Under the pieces are notes generated by a model. It was not told the DNA's origin, did no database searches, and saw only the letters and a list, made by a program, of their open reading frames with translations. DNA of 64,000 nt, taken from positions 186,001 to 250,000 of the forward strand of contig CAKQVG010000002.1 in the NCBI GenBank assembly GCA_934277695.1. Direction: 5' to 3'. The DNA is from CAG-238 sp934277695. Its GTDB lineage: Bacteria > Bacillota > Clostridia > Peptostreptococcales > Anaerovoracaceae. This document shows, piece by piece, positions 8,304-17,314 of this stretch. Each line of letters starts with the position of its first letter. Positions within the stretch are counted from its first letter, which is position 1. The translations under genes and the position numbers were made by a program.

Positions 8304-9584
8304 ATGATACCTCTTTCAACACGAATGAGACCGGACACACTTGAGAATTTTGTCGGACAGGAGCATTTTATGTACGAAGGCTCCCTGTTTTACAATTCAA
8401 TCAAAAACAGGACCTTCGACTCTGCGATTTTCTTCGGTCCGTCAGGGACAGGCAAAACAACACTTGCCAGAATAATCGCACGCGAAATGGACGGTGACTT
8501 TCACGAACTCAATGCTTCCGTTACCGGGACGAAGGAACTCAAAGAATTGATTGAGAGGGCAAAGCTCTCTTTTTACGGGCTTGAGAAACGCACGACCTAT
8601 GTCTATGTGGACGAGGTTCACCGCTGGAACAAATTGCAGCAGGACAGCCTTCTCAAGGCACTTGAAGAGGGAGTCATCAAATTTATAGGAAGCACTACGG
8701 AAAATCCGTATTTTTCAATAAACAATGCGGTGATAAGCCGCGTTCGCAACATATATGAATTCAGGCGACTGTCTGCGGACAACCTTGTTGCGATAATAAG
8801 ACGCGCACTGGAAGACAAGGAGCGCGGATTCGGAAACCTTAACATCAAATATGAGACGGAGGCGGTTCGCATTTTGGCGGAAATGGCAAACGGAGACGCG
8901 CGGGTAGCCCTTGACACAATCGGATTTATTGTGGACAACCTTTCGGACGGACAGATAATCGACAGCCGGATAGTGTCGGAAGCCATGCAGCGGAAAGTGG
9001 GTTTTTATGACAAGGAGGACGACCGGTATAACTTACTCAGCGCACTTCAAAAATCCGTGCGGGGGAGTGACCCGGATGCCGCCGTGCACTATCTTGCAAG
9101 ACTTCTGGACGGCGGTGCCGATATAAGAATGATTGGAAGAAGACTTCTTGTGATGGCAAGCGAGGATATAGGGATGGCATACCCGTCTGCCATTTCAATC
9201 GTGACCGCATGTGTTCAGGCAGCGGATATGGTCGGGCTTCCCGAGGCAGCGATTAATCTGGCACAGGCCGTGGTTCTGCTGGCATCCGCACCGAAATCAA
9301 ATGCCTCGTGCATGGCACTGGAGGCTGCAATGCATGACATAAAGACACGGAAAATCGATGATGTTCCGCCGCATCTGAAAGATTCGCACTACAAGGGGGC
9401 GAATGATTTGGGATACGGACAAGGCTACAAGTATCCGCACGCTTTCGGTGGATATGTGGAGCAGCAGTACCTCCCGGACAACCTCTATAGAGAAGGAGTT
9501 AAATACTATAAACCGACCGAAAACGGTTCCGAAGCGGCCTTCAAAAAATATCTTGAAAGCCTGCAGAAGTACGGGAAAAAATAA
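8304..9584 (+). CDS. rarA: Replication-associated recombination protein RarA (MgsA)
   Basis: A 426-residue AAA+ clamp-loader-like ATPase acting at stalled replication forks. It has Walker A GPSGTGKTT (about 49-57), Walker B VYVDEVHRW, sensor 1 GSTTENP, arginine-finger/box VII region ISRVRNIYEF, and the C-terminal tetramerisation segment with LVMASEDIGMAYP and GYKYPHAFGG, all diagnostic for the MgsA/RarA/WRNIP1 family. Length and motifs are normal. AAGGAG lies 8 bases before the ATG. Confidence 0.95.
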   Translation: MIPLSTRMRPDTLENFVGQEHFMYEGSLFYNSIKNRTFDSAIFFGPSGTGKTTLARIIAREMDGDFHELNASVTGTKELKELIERAKLSFYGLEKRTTYVYVDEVHRWNKLQQDSLLKALEEGVIKFIGSTTENPYFSINNAVISRVRNIYEFRRLSADNLVAIIRRALEDKERGFGNLNIKYETEAVRILAEMANGDARVALDTIGFIVDNLSDGQIIDSRIVSEAMQRKVGFYDKEDDRYNLLSALQKSVRGSDPDAAVHYLARLLDGGADIRMIGRRLLVMASEDIGMAYPSAISIVTACVQAADMVGLPEAAINLAQAVVLLASAPKSNASCMALEAAMHDIKTRKIDDVPPHLKDSHYKGANDLGYGQGYKYPHAFGGYVEQQYLPDNLYREGVKYYKPTENGSEAAFKKYLESLQKYGKK

Positions 9585-9601
9585 GAAATGAGGCAGAATA
9601 A

Positions 9602-11590
9602 ATGGCGAGAGAGATTTTGACGGCTGCGAATTCCGGGTTTTGTTTCGGCGTGAAACAGGCAATCGAAAAAACCGAGGAAGAAATACGGAGGAAAGCCGAA
9701 AGCAGCTCACCCGGCAGAATATATACATGGGGTCCGCTGATTCACAACAAGACGGTAACGGACGGACTCAAAGAGGAGGGCGTTTCGATACTTGACAGTC
9801 TGGAAAATGTAAAGCCGGAGGATGTAATCATCGTAAGATCTCACGGCGAGACCAAAGAGTTCTTTGAAAAGGCGAGAGCACGGAATTGCAAAATCATCGA
9901 TGCAACCTGTCCTTTTGTAAAAAAAATACAGCAGCTGGCGGAGAAAGCCCACAGGAAAGGCAAGCAGGTCGTAATCGTGGGTGACCGCTTGCACCCCGAG
10001 GTGAAAGGAATCAACGGATGGTGCGATAACAGTGCGATTACGGTAAACTCCGTGGAAGATGCCGAGGGAGTTTTGGAAAATCATAACCGTAATCTTTTCT
10101 TTCTGGTGGCGCAGACGACGATAAAAAAGGAACTTCTGGATGCTGTTATCCGGGTATTTGAGACAAATAATGTGCATGTCGAAGTGAACAATACGATATG
10201 CAATGCAACCGCACTTCGCCAAAAAAGCTGCGCGGAGCTTGCGGAAATTTGCGATGCAATGCTGATTATCGGAGGAAGAGAAAGTTCAAATACCGGTAAA
10301 TTGTTCGAAATATCCGAAAAAAAATGCAAAAAAACATTTTTTGTTGAAAAAATCGAAGATTTACCGTTGCACCAAATCGCAAAATGTAATAAAATAGGTA
10401 TTGCAGCGGGTGCCTCGACACCCGAATGCGTAATTAAGGAGGTTATTGCTACCATGAGTGAAAAAAAAGAAATGAGCATGGAAGAATTACTTGCTACCGA
10501 AGCATATGATTTAGACGGAGCTATGAGACTTCCAAGACTCAACGAAGTTGTTAACGGAACGGTACATCAGGTTACTGAAAATGGAATCATCGTTGACATG
10601 GGTTGTAAAAAAGACGGAATTATTCCGAAAGAAGAAGTAACATTGGAAGGAGACCAGAAGTTAACTGACTTATTCAAGGCTGGCGATGAAATCCAGGCTA
10701 AAGTAGTTAAGACGGATGACGGTGAAGGCGTTATTACACTTTCCAAGAAGAAACTGGAAGTTAACGAACACTGGAATGAAATCAATGAAGCCCTTGAAAA
10801 CAAGACAACAATTACCGTTAAGGTTCTGAGACAGGTTAACGGCGGAGTTATCGCAGCTTACAAGGAAGTTTCAGGATTTATTCCGCTTTCCCAGCTTTCG
10901 GACAAGTATGTTGAAAACGCAGATGAGTTCATCGGCAAGGAATTACCGGTAAAGGTTACAAGAGTTGACCTTAAGAGAGGCAGAACCGTATTCTCCCACA
11001 AGGCAATCTTAGACGAAGAAAAGAAGAAACAGATTGAAGCTGTTTGGAACAGCCTCAATGTAGGCGATGTTGTTGAAGGTACTGTAATGAGATTCACAGA
11101 CTACGGTGCATTCGTAGATCTTGGCGGAATCGACGGACTCCTTCACATTTCCGAAATTTCCTGGGGCAAACTGAAACACCCACAGGAAGTGCTTCAGATT
11201 GGTGACAGAGTTAAGGTTAAGATCTTATCCATGAACGAAGAAAAAGGCAAAATTTCCCTTGGTCTCAAGCAGACTACACCGGAACCATGGTCTGTAATCG
11301 AAGAAAAATATCAGGTTGGACAGGTTGTAACAGGTAAGGTTGTACAGATTAAGGAATACGGTGCATTCGTTGAATTGGAACCGGGTCTTGACGGACTGGT
11401 ACATATTTCCGAAGTTGCTCACAAGAGAGTAAACGATATCGCAGAAGAACTTACTTTAGGACAGACTGTCGAAGCTAAGATTCTTGAAATTGATACGGAA
11501 AGAAAGAGAATCAGCCTCAGCATCAAGCAGACTGTTGAAGCCCCTGCAGAAGAAGCAGAAGCTGCTGAAGAAGAAGCTGACGAAGAATAA
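9602..11590 (+). CDS. ispH-rpsA: IspH (HMBPP reductase) fused to ribosomal protein S1
   Basis: A 662-residue fusion known from Clostridia. Residues 1-284 are IspH, the last enzyme of the MEP isoprenoid pathway. The three [4Fe-4S] ligands are present: SGFCFGV (Cys14), DATCPFV (Cys103) and NTICNAT (Cys200), as are IHN, SHGE and GGRESSNT at the substrate site. Residues 285-662 hold four S1 RNA-binding repeats, recognisable at NGTVHQVTENGIIVDMG, TITVKVL, EGTVMRFTDYGAFVDLG and TGKVVQIKEYGAFVELE, then an acidic Glu/Ala tail. A strong internal ribosome site at the junction suggests that S1 is also made alone. Codon use becomes visibly more biased after the junction, as expected for a highly expressed ribosomal protein. 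A strong terminator follows. Confidence 0.95.
   Translation: MAREILTAANSGFCFGVKQAIEKTEEEIRRKAESSSPGRIYTWGPLIHNKTVTDGLKEEGVSILDSLENVKPEDVIIVRSHGETKEFFEKARARNCKIIDATCPFVKKIQQLAEKAHRKGKQVVIVGDRLHPEVKGINGWCDNSAITVNSVEDAEGVLENHNRNLFFLVAQTTIKKELLDAVIRVFETNNVHVEVNNTICNATALRQKSCAELAEICDAMLIIGGRESSNTGKLFEISEKKCKKTFFVEKIEDLPLHQIAKCNKIGIAAGASTPECVIKEVIATMSEKKEMSMEELLATEAYDLDGAMRLPRLNEVVNGTVHQVTENGIIVDMGCKKDGIIPKEEVTLEGDQKLTDLFKAGDEIQAKVVKTDDGEGVITLSKKKLEVNEHWNEINEALENKTTITVKVLRQVNGGVIAAYKEVSGFIPLSQLSDKYVENADEFIGKELPVKVTRVDLKRGRTVFSHKAILDEEKKKQIEAVWNSLNVGDVVEGTVMRFTDYGAFVDLGGIDGLLHISEISWGKLKHPQEVLQIGDRVKVKILSMNEEKGKISLGLKQTTPEPWSVIEEKYQVGQVVTGKVVQIKEYGAFVELEPGLDGLVHISEVAHKRVNDIAEELTLGQTVEAKILEIDTERKRISLSIKQTVEAPAEEAEAAEEEADEE
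10436..10456 (+). promoter_or_regulatory. Internal Shine-Dalgarno and in-frame ATG for free S1
   Basis: AAGGAGG at 10436-10442 and an in-frame ATG at 10454 (residue 285 of the fusion), spacing 11 bases. This falls exactly at the IspH/S1 boundary and would give a 378-residue S1 with four repeats. Confidence 0.6.
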
Positions 11591-11624
11591 TTTAAAAAGA
11601 AGCTGTGAGATGCGGCTTTACGAT

Positions 11625-11652
11625 AAAGGAGCGGTTACCCGCTCCTTTTTTT
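11625..11652 (+). terminator. Intrinsic terminator after ispH-rpsA
   Basis: AAAGGAGCGG (11625-11634) and CCGCTCCTTT (11639-11648) form a perfect 10-bp stem with a TTAC loop, followed by T residues. Confidence 0.92.
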
Positions 11653-11720
11653 GTATAATTTTTTGAAAAACAAACAAACTAACTGCGTATAGAAATATAA
11701 CGAAGAGAGGAGTTTTGTTC

Positions 11721-11948
11721 ATGAAAAAGAGAACGGCTGTAATTTTAACGGCACTGCTGATCGTTTCACTTTTTATATTTACGGGATGTGCCAATAACGA
11801 TGAACCGCTGAATGACGGCAACCAGGGAAGCGCGTCTCAGAAGATTGAAAGAGGTGTCGACGACATCGGAGACGGAATCGAAAGAGGTGTTGACGACATC
11901 GGTGATGACCTGACAGGCAACAACGGCACAAACAACACTACAAACTAA
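11721..11948 (+). CDS. Small lipoprotein with tandem ERGVDDIGD repeats
   Basis: A 75-residue secreted lipoprotein. Signal MKKRTAVILTALLIVSLFIF ends in the lipobox FTGC (Cys about residue 19). The mature part has a tandem duplication, IERGVDDIGDG then IERGVDDIGDD, and a Gly/Asn/Thr tail. The ATG at 11721 is chosen because AGAGGAG sits 9 bases upstream. Small acidic lipoproteins of this sort are common in clostridia and have no assigned function. Confidence 0.75.
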   Translation: MKKRTAVILTALLIVSLFIFTGCANNDEPLNDGNQGSASQKIERGVDDIGDGIERGVDDIGDDLTGNNGTNNTTN

Positions 11949-12007
11949 TTGAGGAAAAGGTCTTCTCTTTGTTTCGCATCGAAAGGCGGACAATAACGGG
12001 GGAGACC

Positions 12008-12036
12008 TTGACTTTATATTTGATATGTTCTATACT
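12008..12036 (+). promoter_or_regulatory. Promoter for the CoA-transferase gene
   Basis: TTGACT (12008-12013) and TATACT (12031-12036) with a 17-base spacer, 22 bases before the CoA-transferase ATG. Confidence 0.7.
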
Positions 12037-12058
12037 TTTTTGCAGGAGGTGGCAGAGG

Positions 12059-13387
12059 ATGAGCTACGATTGGAAGAAGGAATATAACGAGAAAACAACG
12101 ACGCAGAAAGAGGCAGTCAAGTGTGTGAAATCCGGCGACCGCATTTATGCCGGAACGGCATCGAGCGTGGCATACGGGCTTCTTGATGCACTTTGGGAAA
12201 GAAAAGATGAGCTGGAGGGCGTTGAAATACAAAGCAGCCAGGCGTTTGAGCCTTGCGCTGTCTACGATGAATATGAAGAGAATCCGTTCTCAATAAACAC
12301 CTATTTTGTAGGTGTCGATGAAAGAAAAATGTATAGGCACGGTAAACCCGTCCGGTACACGTCTTTTCATCTCAGTCAGGCACCTGTCTGGGTGACACAG
12401 AACGCAAAACCGAACGTTTGTTTTTTTGAGGTGTCGGCACCGGACGAAGAAGGATATATGTCTTTCGGACCTTCGGGTGTTTCCTGCCAGGAAATTCTGA
12501 AGGAAACAACAAGGAAAATCGGCGGAACGATAATCGCCGAGGTGAATCCGAAAGTTCCGTATGTACTGGGAAAATCGAACAAAATTCATGTTTCGGAAGT
12601 TGATAAGATTGTCGAATACGAAAGACCGATCATGCCGTATGACACACCGGAAAGTGATGATATTGCAAAGAAAATTTCAGACTACATAATAGCCGAAGTA
12701 CCCGACGGAGCTACCATCCAACTCGGACTGGGAAATGTTTCAACGGCTATCGGCTACGGACTGATGACAAAAAACGACTTGGGAATTCATACCGAGCTCT
12801 TTAATCAGCCTATGATAGACCTTATCGAAAACGGTAACGTAACGAATAAATGCAAAGGATTCATGGATGGGCTCAATGTGTATTCGTTCTCGCTGGGAGC
12901 CGAGAAGCTTTATAAGTTTCTCGACAAGAACCCGGCCATGTACTGTGCACCTTTTGATTTTGTCAATGATCCAAGGATTGTGGCACAAAACAAACGTTTT
13001 GTATCAATCAACAGCACGATGTCGATAGATATTTACGGGCAGTGTGCTTCGGAATGCATTGCTTGGAACCAGCAGAGCGGTACCGGCGGCCAGCTTGACT
13101 TCGTGCGTGGAGCTCAGTGGTCCGAAGGCGGGAAGTCCTTTATTGCAACAACATCAAGTTTTATCAAAAATGGAAAGCGCGTGAGCAAAATCGTGTCGTC
13201 GTTTGCGCCGGGGTCGGTGGTTACAACGCCTCGCAGCGATGTTCAGTATGTTGCAACGGAATACGGATGCGTGAACCTCAAACCACTCAGCATTGGCGAC
13301 AGAGCGCGTGCCCTCATCGGACTGGCACATCCTGATTTCCGCGATGAATTGCGCGAGGAAGCGAAAGCTCACGGACTGATGAAATAG
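12059..13387 (+). CDS. Acyl-CoA:acetate CoA-transferase (butyryl-CoA/4-hydroxybutyrate type)
   Basis: A 442-residue family I CoA-transferase of the acetyl-CoA hydrolase/transferase group. The CoA-binding loop is QLGLGNVSTAIG (about 221-232), and the catalytic glutamate lies in GIHTELFNQP (Glu246). The segment GTGGQLDFVRGA is shared by butyryl-CoA:acetate and 4-hydroxybutyrate CoA-transferases. It likely exchanges CoA between acetate and a short acyl-CoA in fermentation, but the exact acyl substrate cannot be read from sequence. The start at 12059 follows GGAGGTGGCAGAGG. Earlier in-frame starts lie upstream of the promoter and are rejected. Confidence 0.88.
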   Translation: MSYDWKKEYNEKTTTQKEAVKCVKSGDRIYAGTASSVAYGLLDALWERKDELEGVEIQSSQAFEPCAVYDEYEENPFSINTYFVGVDERKMYRHGKPVRYTSFHLSQAPVWVTQNAKPNVCFFEVSAPDEEGYMSFGPSGVSCQEILKETTRKIGGTIIAEVNPKVPYVLGKSNKIHVSEVDKIVEYERPIMPYDTPESDDIAKKISDYIIAEVPDGATIQLGLGNVSTAIGYGLMTKNDLGIHTELFNQPMIDLIENGNVTNKCKGFMDGLNVYSFSLGAEKLYKFLDKNPAMYCAPFDFVNDPRIVAQNKRFVSINSTMSIDIYGQCASECIAWNQQSGTGGQLDFVRGAQWSEGGKSFIATTSSFIKNGKRVSKIVSSFAPGSVVTTPRSDVQYVATEYGCVNLKPLSIGDRARALIGLAHPDFRDELREEAKAHGLMK

Positions 13388-13391
13388 GAAT

Positions 13392-15308
13392 ATGAGAAAA
13401 AAGAAAACATTTCACAAACATGCCGCCGGAGGCGGAGAAATCATAACGGGAATCATCGAAAAACATCCCAAGGGCTTCGGTTTTGTAAGGCAGGAAGAGG
13501 GCGGCGATATCTTTATCGCCAGAAGCAATATGCTCGGCGCGATGAACGGCGACCTAGTGGAGGCAGATTTATTGCCTCCATATCTTTGGACACGTTCCAA
13601 AGAAGGAATTGTAACCAAAATCCTGCAGAGAAATACGGTCGAGGTTGTTGGAACCTTTCAGAAAAACAAAAAATTCGGTTTTGTTGTGGCCGATGACAAA
13701 AAAATGCAGGATGACATTTTTATAAAAAAGGATTTTTTCCGGAGCGCACAGAACGGCGACAAAGTGGTGGCAAAGATTACGCAGTACCCCGATAAAGTTC
13801 ATAGTGCCGAGGGCAAGATAACCGAAATCATCGCGCGAAACGGGCAGACCGGAAGCGATGTGCTATCGATGATCCGTGCGGCAGGGCTTCTGGAAACCTT
13901 TCCGAGCCGCTGTAATGCAGAGGCAAAAGCCCGTTCAAAAGAGGAAATCACCGAAGAAGTTCTTGAGGGCAGAGTCGATCTCAGAGATAAAAACATAATT
14001 ACCATCGACGGACCGACTGCCAAAGACCTCGATGATGCCATTTCAGTGGATATATTGCCTGACGGAAACTATCTGCTGGGGGTTCATATCGCCGATGTGA
14101 GCCATTTTGTGGAGGAAGACGGGTATCTAGACCGGGAAGCACTTAAGCGTGGGACAAGCGTGTACTTGCTTAACCGCGTGGTTCCGATGCTGCCGAAGGT
14201 TTTGTCAAACGGCGTATGCAGTCTGAACGAAGGCGAAGATCGCCTGACGCTTTCCTGTTTTATGGAAATCGACAGCAGCGGCAATGTGGTTTCGCACGAA
14301 ATTCGTGAATCTGTCATTCGCTCCAGGGCACGGATGGTCTACGACGATGTTTCGGACATTCTTGAAAACGAAGACGAAGAATTGATTCGCAAATATGCGT
14401 TTCTATATGATGACCTTAAAAAAATGGGCGAGCTTGCGGCAATCCTCAGACACAAGCGTAAGCAGCAGGGAAGTCTCGATTTTGACATTCCGGAGGCGGA
14501 GATTGTTTTGGATGCGAATGAGAACCCGGTTGAAATCCGGCCCGCAGAGCGAAGAACCGCAAACCGCATGATTGAGGAGTTCATGCTTGCGGCAAACGAA
14601 ACCGTGGCGGAGCACTTCTATTGGATGCAGTACCCTTTCCTCTACCGCGTCCACGAAAAGCCGGACCCGGAGAAAATGATGGATTTGAAGGCTTATCTGA
14701 TGAATTTTGGTATCCACCTGAAAGGCAGCGCGGACAATATCAACCCGAAGACGCTTGCAGACATCATCGCGCAGATTGAGGATGAGCCTTATGAGGCGGT
14801 GGTGAACCGTGTCATGCTCCGAACGATGAAAAAGGCCTATTACAGCACGGAGTGTGACGGACATTTCGGACTGGCGTTCCGTTATTACTGCCACTTTACA
14901 TCGCCAATCCGCCGCTACCCGGATTTGTTCATTCACAGGGTAATCAAGAAATCTATCAGCGGCAGAATGACGGAAGGAAAACTTGAGAAATACAGAGCCG
15001 ATGCCTTGAATGCGGCAGACATTTCTTCCCGCACCGAGCGTCAGGCACAGGAACTGGAGCGCGAGGTTGACAAACTCAAGAAATGTCAGTTCATGCTGCA
15101 GTATATCGGAGAAGAATTCGACGGCATCGTCAGCGGCGTAACCGACTTCGGCGTTTATGTCGAGCTTCCGAATTCCGTGGAAGGCATGGCATTTGCCCGC
15201 GACTTAAGACGTCCTTATCAGCTCGGACAGCGCGTGCGTATCCGCGTTCTGGACGCAAAGCCCGCAGAGCGGCAGATTGATTTTGAAATTTTGGAAACAG
15301 AGGAATAA
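13392..15308 (+). CDS. rnr: Ribonuclease R
   Basis: A 638-residue processive 3'-5' exoribonuclease. Two N-terminal cold-shock domains (GIIEKHPKGFGFV and GTFQKNKKFGFVV), the RNB catalytic domain with ITIDGPTAKDLDDAIS carrying the metal-binding aspartates, HFTSPIRRYPDL near residue 510, and a C-terminal S1 domain (FDGIVSGVTDFGVYVEL) are all present. It is at the short end for RNase R because the C-terminal basic tail is absent. It begins 4 bases after the CoA-transferase stop. The usual neighbour smpB is not present. Confidence 0.95.
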   Translation: MRKKKTFHKHAAGGGEIITGIIEKHPKGFGFVRQEEGGDIFIARSNMLGAMNGDLVEADLLPPYLWTRSKEGIVTKILQRNTVEVVGTFQKNKKFGFVVADDKKMQDDIFIKKDFFRSAQNGDKVVAKITQYPDKVHSAEGKITEIIARNGQTGSDVLSMIRAAGLLETFPSRCNAEAKARSKEEITEEVLEGRVDLRDKNIITIDGPTAKDLDDAISVDILPDGNYLLGVHIADVSHFVEEDGYLDREALKRGTSVYLLNRVVPMLPKVLSNGVCSLNEGEDRLTLSCFMEIDSSGNVVSHEIRESVIRSRARMVYDDVSDILENEDEELIRKYAFLYDDLKKMGELAAILRHKRKQQGSLDFDIPEAEIVLDANENPVEIRPAERRTANRMIEEFMLAANETVAEHFYWMQYPFLYRVHEKPDPEKMMDLKAYLMNFGIHLKGSADNINPKTLADIIAQIEDEPYEAVVNRVMLRTMKKAYYSTECDGHFGLAFRYYCHFTSPIRRYPDLFIHRVIKKSISGRMTEGKLEKYRADALNAADISSRTERQAQELEREVDKLKKCQFMLQYIGEEFDGIVSGVTDFGVYVELPNSVEGMAFARDLRRPYQLGQRVRIRVLDAKPAERQIDFEILETEE

Positions 15309-15314
15309 AATCGA

Positions 15315-15349
15315 AACAGTGGTCATTTTACGGCCGCTGTTTTTTTTTT
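15315..15349 (+). terminator. Intrinsic terminator after rnr
   Basis: AACAGTGGTC (15315-15324) pairs with GGCCGCTGTT (15332-15341) over 10 bp with two G-U pairs and is followed by about ten T residues. Confidence 0.88.
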
Positions 15350-15366
15350 CGATTGGAAATTACAGT

Positions 15367-15395
15367 TTGCCTTGTTTAGCAAAATATAGTAAAAT
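15367..15395 (+). promoter_or_regulatory. Promoter for the xpaC-telA cluster
   Basis: TTGCCT (15367-15372) and TAAAAT (15390-15395) with a 17-base spacer, upstream of xpaC. Confidence 0.6.
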
Positions 15396-15460
15396 GAAAA
15401 AAGAGAATGCCGCAAGGCGCGGAGAAAGGATTACAGTGAAAGATGGAGGAACAGAAAGAA

Positions 15461-16132
15461 ATGAAAAAACCGATGCCGGCAGGGCTTCCGTACCTGATGT
15501 GCGGCGGCGTATTTTTTATACTGGCGATGATCCTGCCGATGTATCGCATGTGGGCACTGCTGATGGATGCTGCGGCTGCGGGAATTACTTGCATTGCAAT
15601 GCTTGCCATGCGCAAGAAACAGGTTGCGGCAATGCCGGAAGTCAGCCCGATTCGCGAGCGTGCGGAAGAACTTTCAAAGAATCTGGATGCAGGACGGGAT
15701 GAGCTTCGCAGACTTAAGCCGCAGATTCCAAATCCGAAAGTTGCAAGTATTGCAGGAAACATGGCGGACACTCTCGAAAGACTTGCTGATAATCTCGAGA
15801 AGAACCCGAAAGACAGAAACAAAATCCGAAAAGTTGCGGTGCATTATGTGCCTATGATTATCGAGCTGGTGCGTAACTATATCAATCTTTCGGAGCAGGG
15901 TGTCGAAGGCGGAAACATTTCGGAAACGATGACAAGTATCGAGAGCGGGCTTGAAAAAGTTGAGACAAGTCTCAAGCAGTATCTGGACGACATGTTCGAG
16001 GATGACAAGCTGAGCATCGAAACCGACATTGCGGTACTGCAGCAGCTTATGAACAAGGATGCAGGAAGCACGAATAAGATGAATTTTGACGATATATTAA
16101 AAGAAACAAATGGAGGAAACGAAAATGACTGA
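15461..16132 (+). CDS. xpaC: XpaC-like membrane protein
   Basis: About 223 residues. Two adjacent N-terminal hydrophobic segments (LPYLMCGGVFFILAMILP and a second ending CIAMLAM) precede a long helical cytoplasmic domain (ADTLERLADNLEKNP, VHYVPMIIELVRNYINLSEQ). This matches the XpaC family (PF10112), named from a Bacillus mutant hydrolysing 5-bromo-4-chloroindolyl phosphate, and probably not a phosphatase itself. XpaC is routinely adjacent to TelA, as here. The ATG at 15461 has GGAGGA 10 bases upstream; an ATG at 15443 in the same frame is also possible. It overlaps telA by 8 bases. Confidence 0.82.
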   Translation: MKKPMPAGLPYLMCGGVFFILAMILPMYRMWALLMDAAAAGITCIAMLAMRKKQVAAMPEVSPIRERAEELSKNLDAGRDELRRLKPQIPNPKVASIAGNMADTLERLADNLEKNPKDRNKIRKVAVHYVPMIIELVRNYINLSEQGVEGGNISETMTSIESGLEKVETSLKQYLDDMFEDDKLSIETDIAVLQQLMNKDAGSTNKMNFDDILKETNGGNEND

Positions 16133-17309
16133 CGAAATGAAAACAATGGAAACCACTGTAGAAACGAAGGAAGCTGAAATGCCTGTCCTGATTCTGCCGG
16201 GAGAAGACATGACACCGATGGATCAGATGCTTGCAGAAGCGGCTGAAAAACCGGAAACAATCAAAGAAGTGAACATCGAAGATAAAATTCAGCTTACCGA
16301 CGCAGAGAAGAAGGCAGTTGAAGATTTTGCGGCAAAGATCGATATCAGCAATTCCAATCATATTCTGCAGTACGGCGCGGATGCACAAGCGAAGATTACG
16401 CAGTTCTCAGATATGGCACTCGAAAAAGTAAGAGCCAAAGATCTCGGAAGCGTAGGCGAAACGCTCAGTGACTTGGTTGTGGAACTCAAAGGATTTGACC
16501 CGAATGAGCAGAAAAAAGGTTTTCTTGGTCTTTTCAAAAAAGCGGGAATGGGCATCGCACAGCTCAAGGCAAAGTACGACAAGGTGGAAGTGAATGTCGA
16601 AAAGGTTGTAGACATCCTTGAAGGACATCAGATTACGCTGACAAAGGACATCGCAGTCCTCGACGAAATGTTCAAGGCGAACATGACAAACTTCAAGCAG
16701 CTTTCGTTATATATTGTTGCAGGCAAGAAGAAACTCGAAGAAGTGCAGAGCGTTACAATTCCTGCAATGAAAGCAAAAGCAGCGGAAACCGGTGCAATGG
16801 AGGACGCACAGGCGGCAAACGACCTTTCCAATCTTGCAAACAGATTCGAAAAGAAACTGCACGACCTTGACTTGACCAGAACCGTTTCCCTGCAGATGGG
16901 ACCGCAGATCAGACTCATTCAGAACAACGACACGATGATGGTCGAAAAAATCCAGACCGCAATCCTCAACACGATACCGCTTTGGAAGAGCCAGATGGTT
17001 CTTGCTCTTGGCCTTGCACACAGCGAACAGGCAATGAAGGCACAGCAGGCTGTATCTGATACAACAAATGAACTGCTCAAAAAGAATGCAGATCTTCTTA
17101 AGGATACAACCATTGGCATTGCTGAGGAGTCCGAACGCGGAATCGTTGATATCGAGACGCTCAAGCACACAAACCAGATGCTCATTGATACTTTGGATGA
17201 AGTTGTAAGAATTCAGAACGAGGGAAGACAGAAACGCAAAGCCGCGGAAGTGGAACTTCTGAACATCGAAAACCAGTTAAAAGATAAGATGCTTGAATTT
17301 AGAGGATAA
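16125..17309 (+). CDS. telA: TelA-family toxic anion resistance protein
   Basis: A 394-residue soluble, almost entirely helical protein of the TelA/KlaA family (PF05816). Recognisable parts include the KGFLGLFKKAG segment, VVDILEGHQITLTKDIAVLDEM, and NDTMMVEKIQTAILNTIPLWKSQM near the C terminus. The family is linked to tellurite, bacteriocin and cell-envelope stress tolerance, with an unknown mechanism. The start at 16125 has GGAGG 8 bases upstream. Coupling to xpaC and the two following LemA/TPM-type genes suggests one envelope-stress module. Confidence 0.92.
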   Translation: MTDEMKTMETTVETKEAEMPVLILPGEDMTPMDQMLAEAAEKPETIKEVNIEDKIQLTDAEKKAVEDFAAKIDISNSNHILQYGADAQAKITQFSDMALEKVRAKDLGSVGETLSDLVVELKGFDPNEQKKGFLGLFKKAGMGIAQLKAKYDKVEVNVEKVVDILEGHQITLTKDIAVLDEMFKANMTNFKQLSLYIVAGKKKLEEVQSVTIPAMKAKAAETGAMEDAQAANDLSNLANRFEKKLHDLDLTRTVSLQMGPQIRLIQNNDTMMVEKIQTAILNTIPLWKSQMVLALGLAHSEQAMKAQQAVSDTTNELLKKNADLLKDTTIGIAEESERGIVDIETLKHTNQMLIDTLDEVVRIQNEGRQKRKAAEVELLNIENQLKDKMLEFRG

Positions 17310-17314
17310 GATGC

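Noticed and set aside
9602..11590. Sequencing artefact joining ispH and rpsA
   Set aside because: The fusion is a known clostridial arrangement and the frame continues cleanly across the junction.
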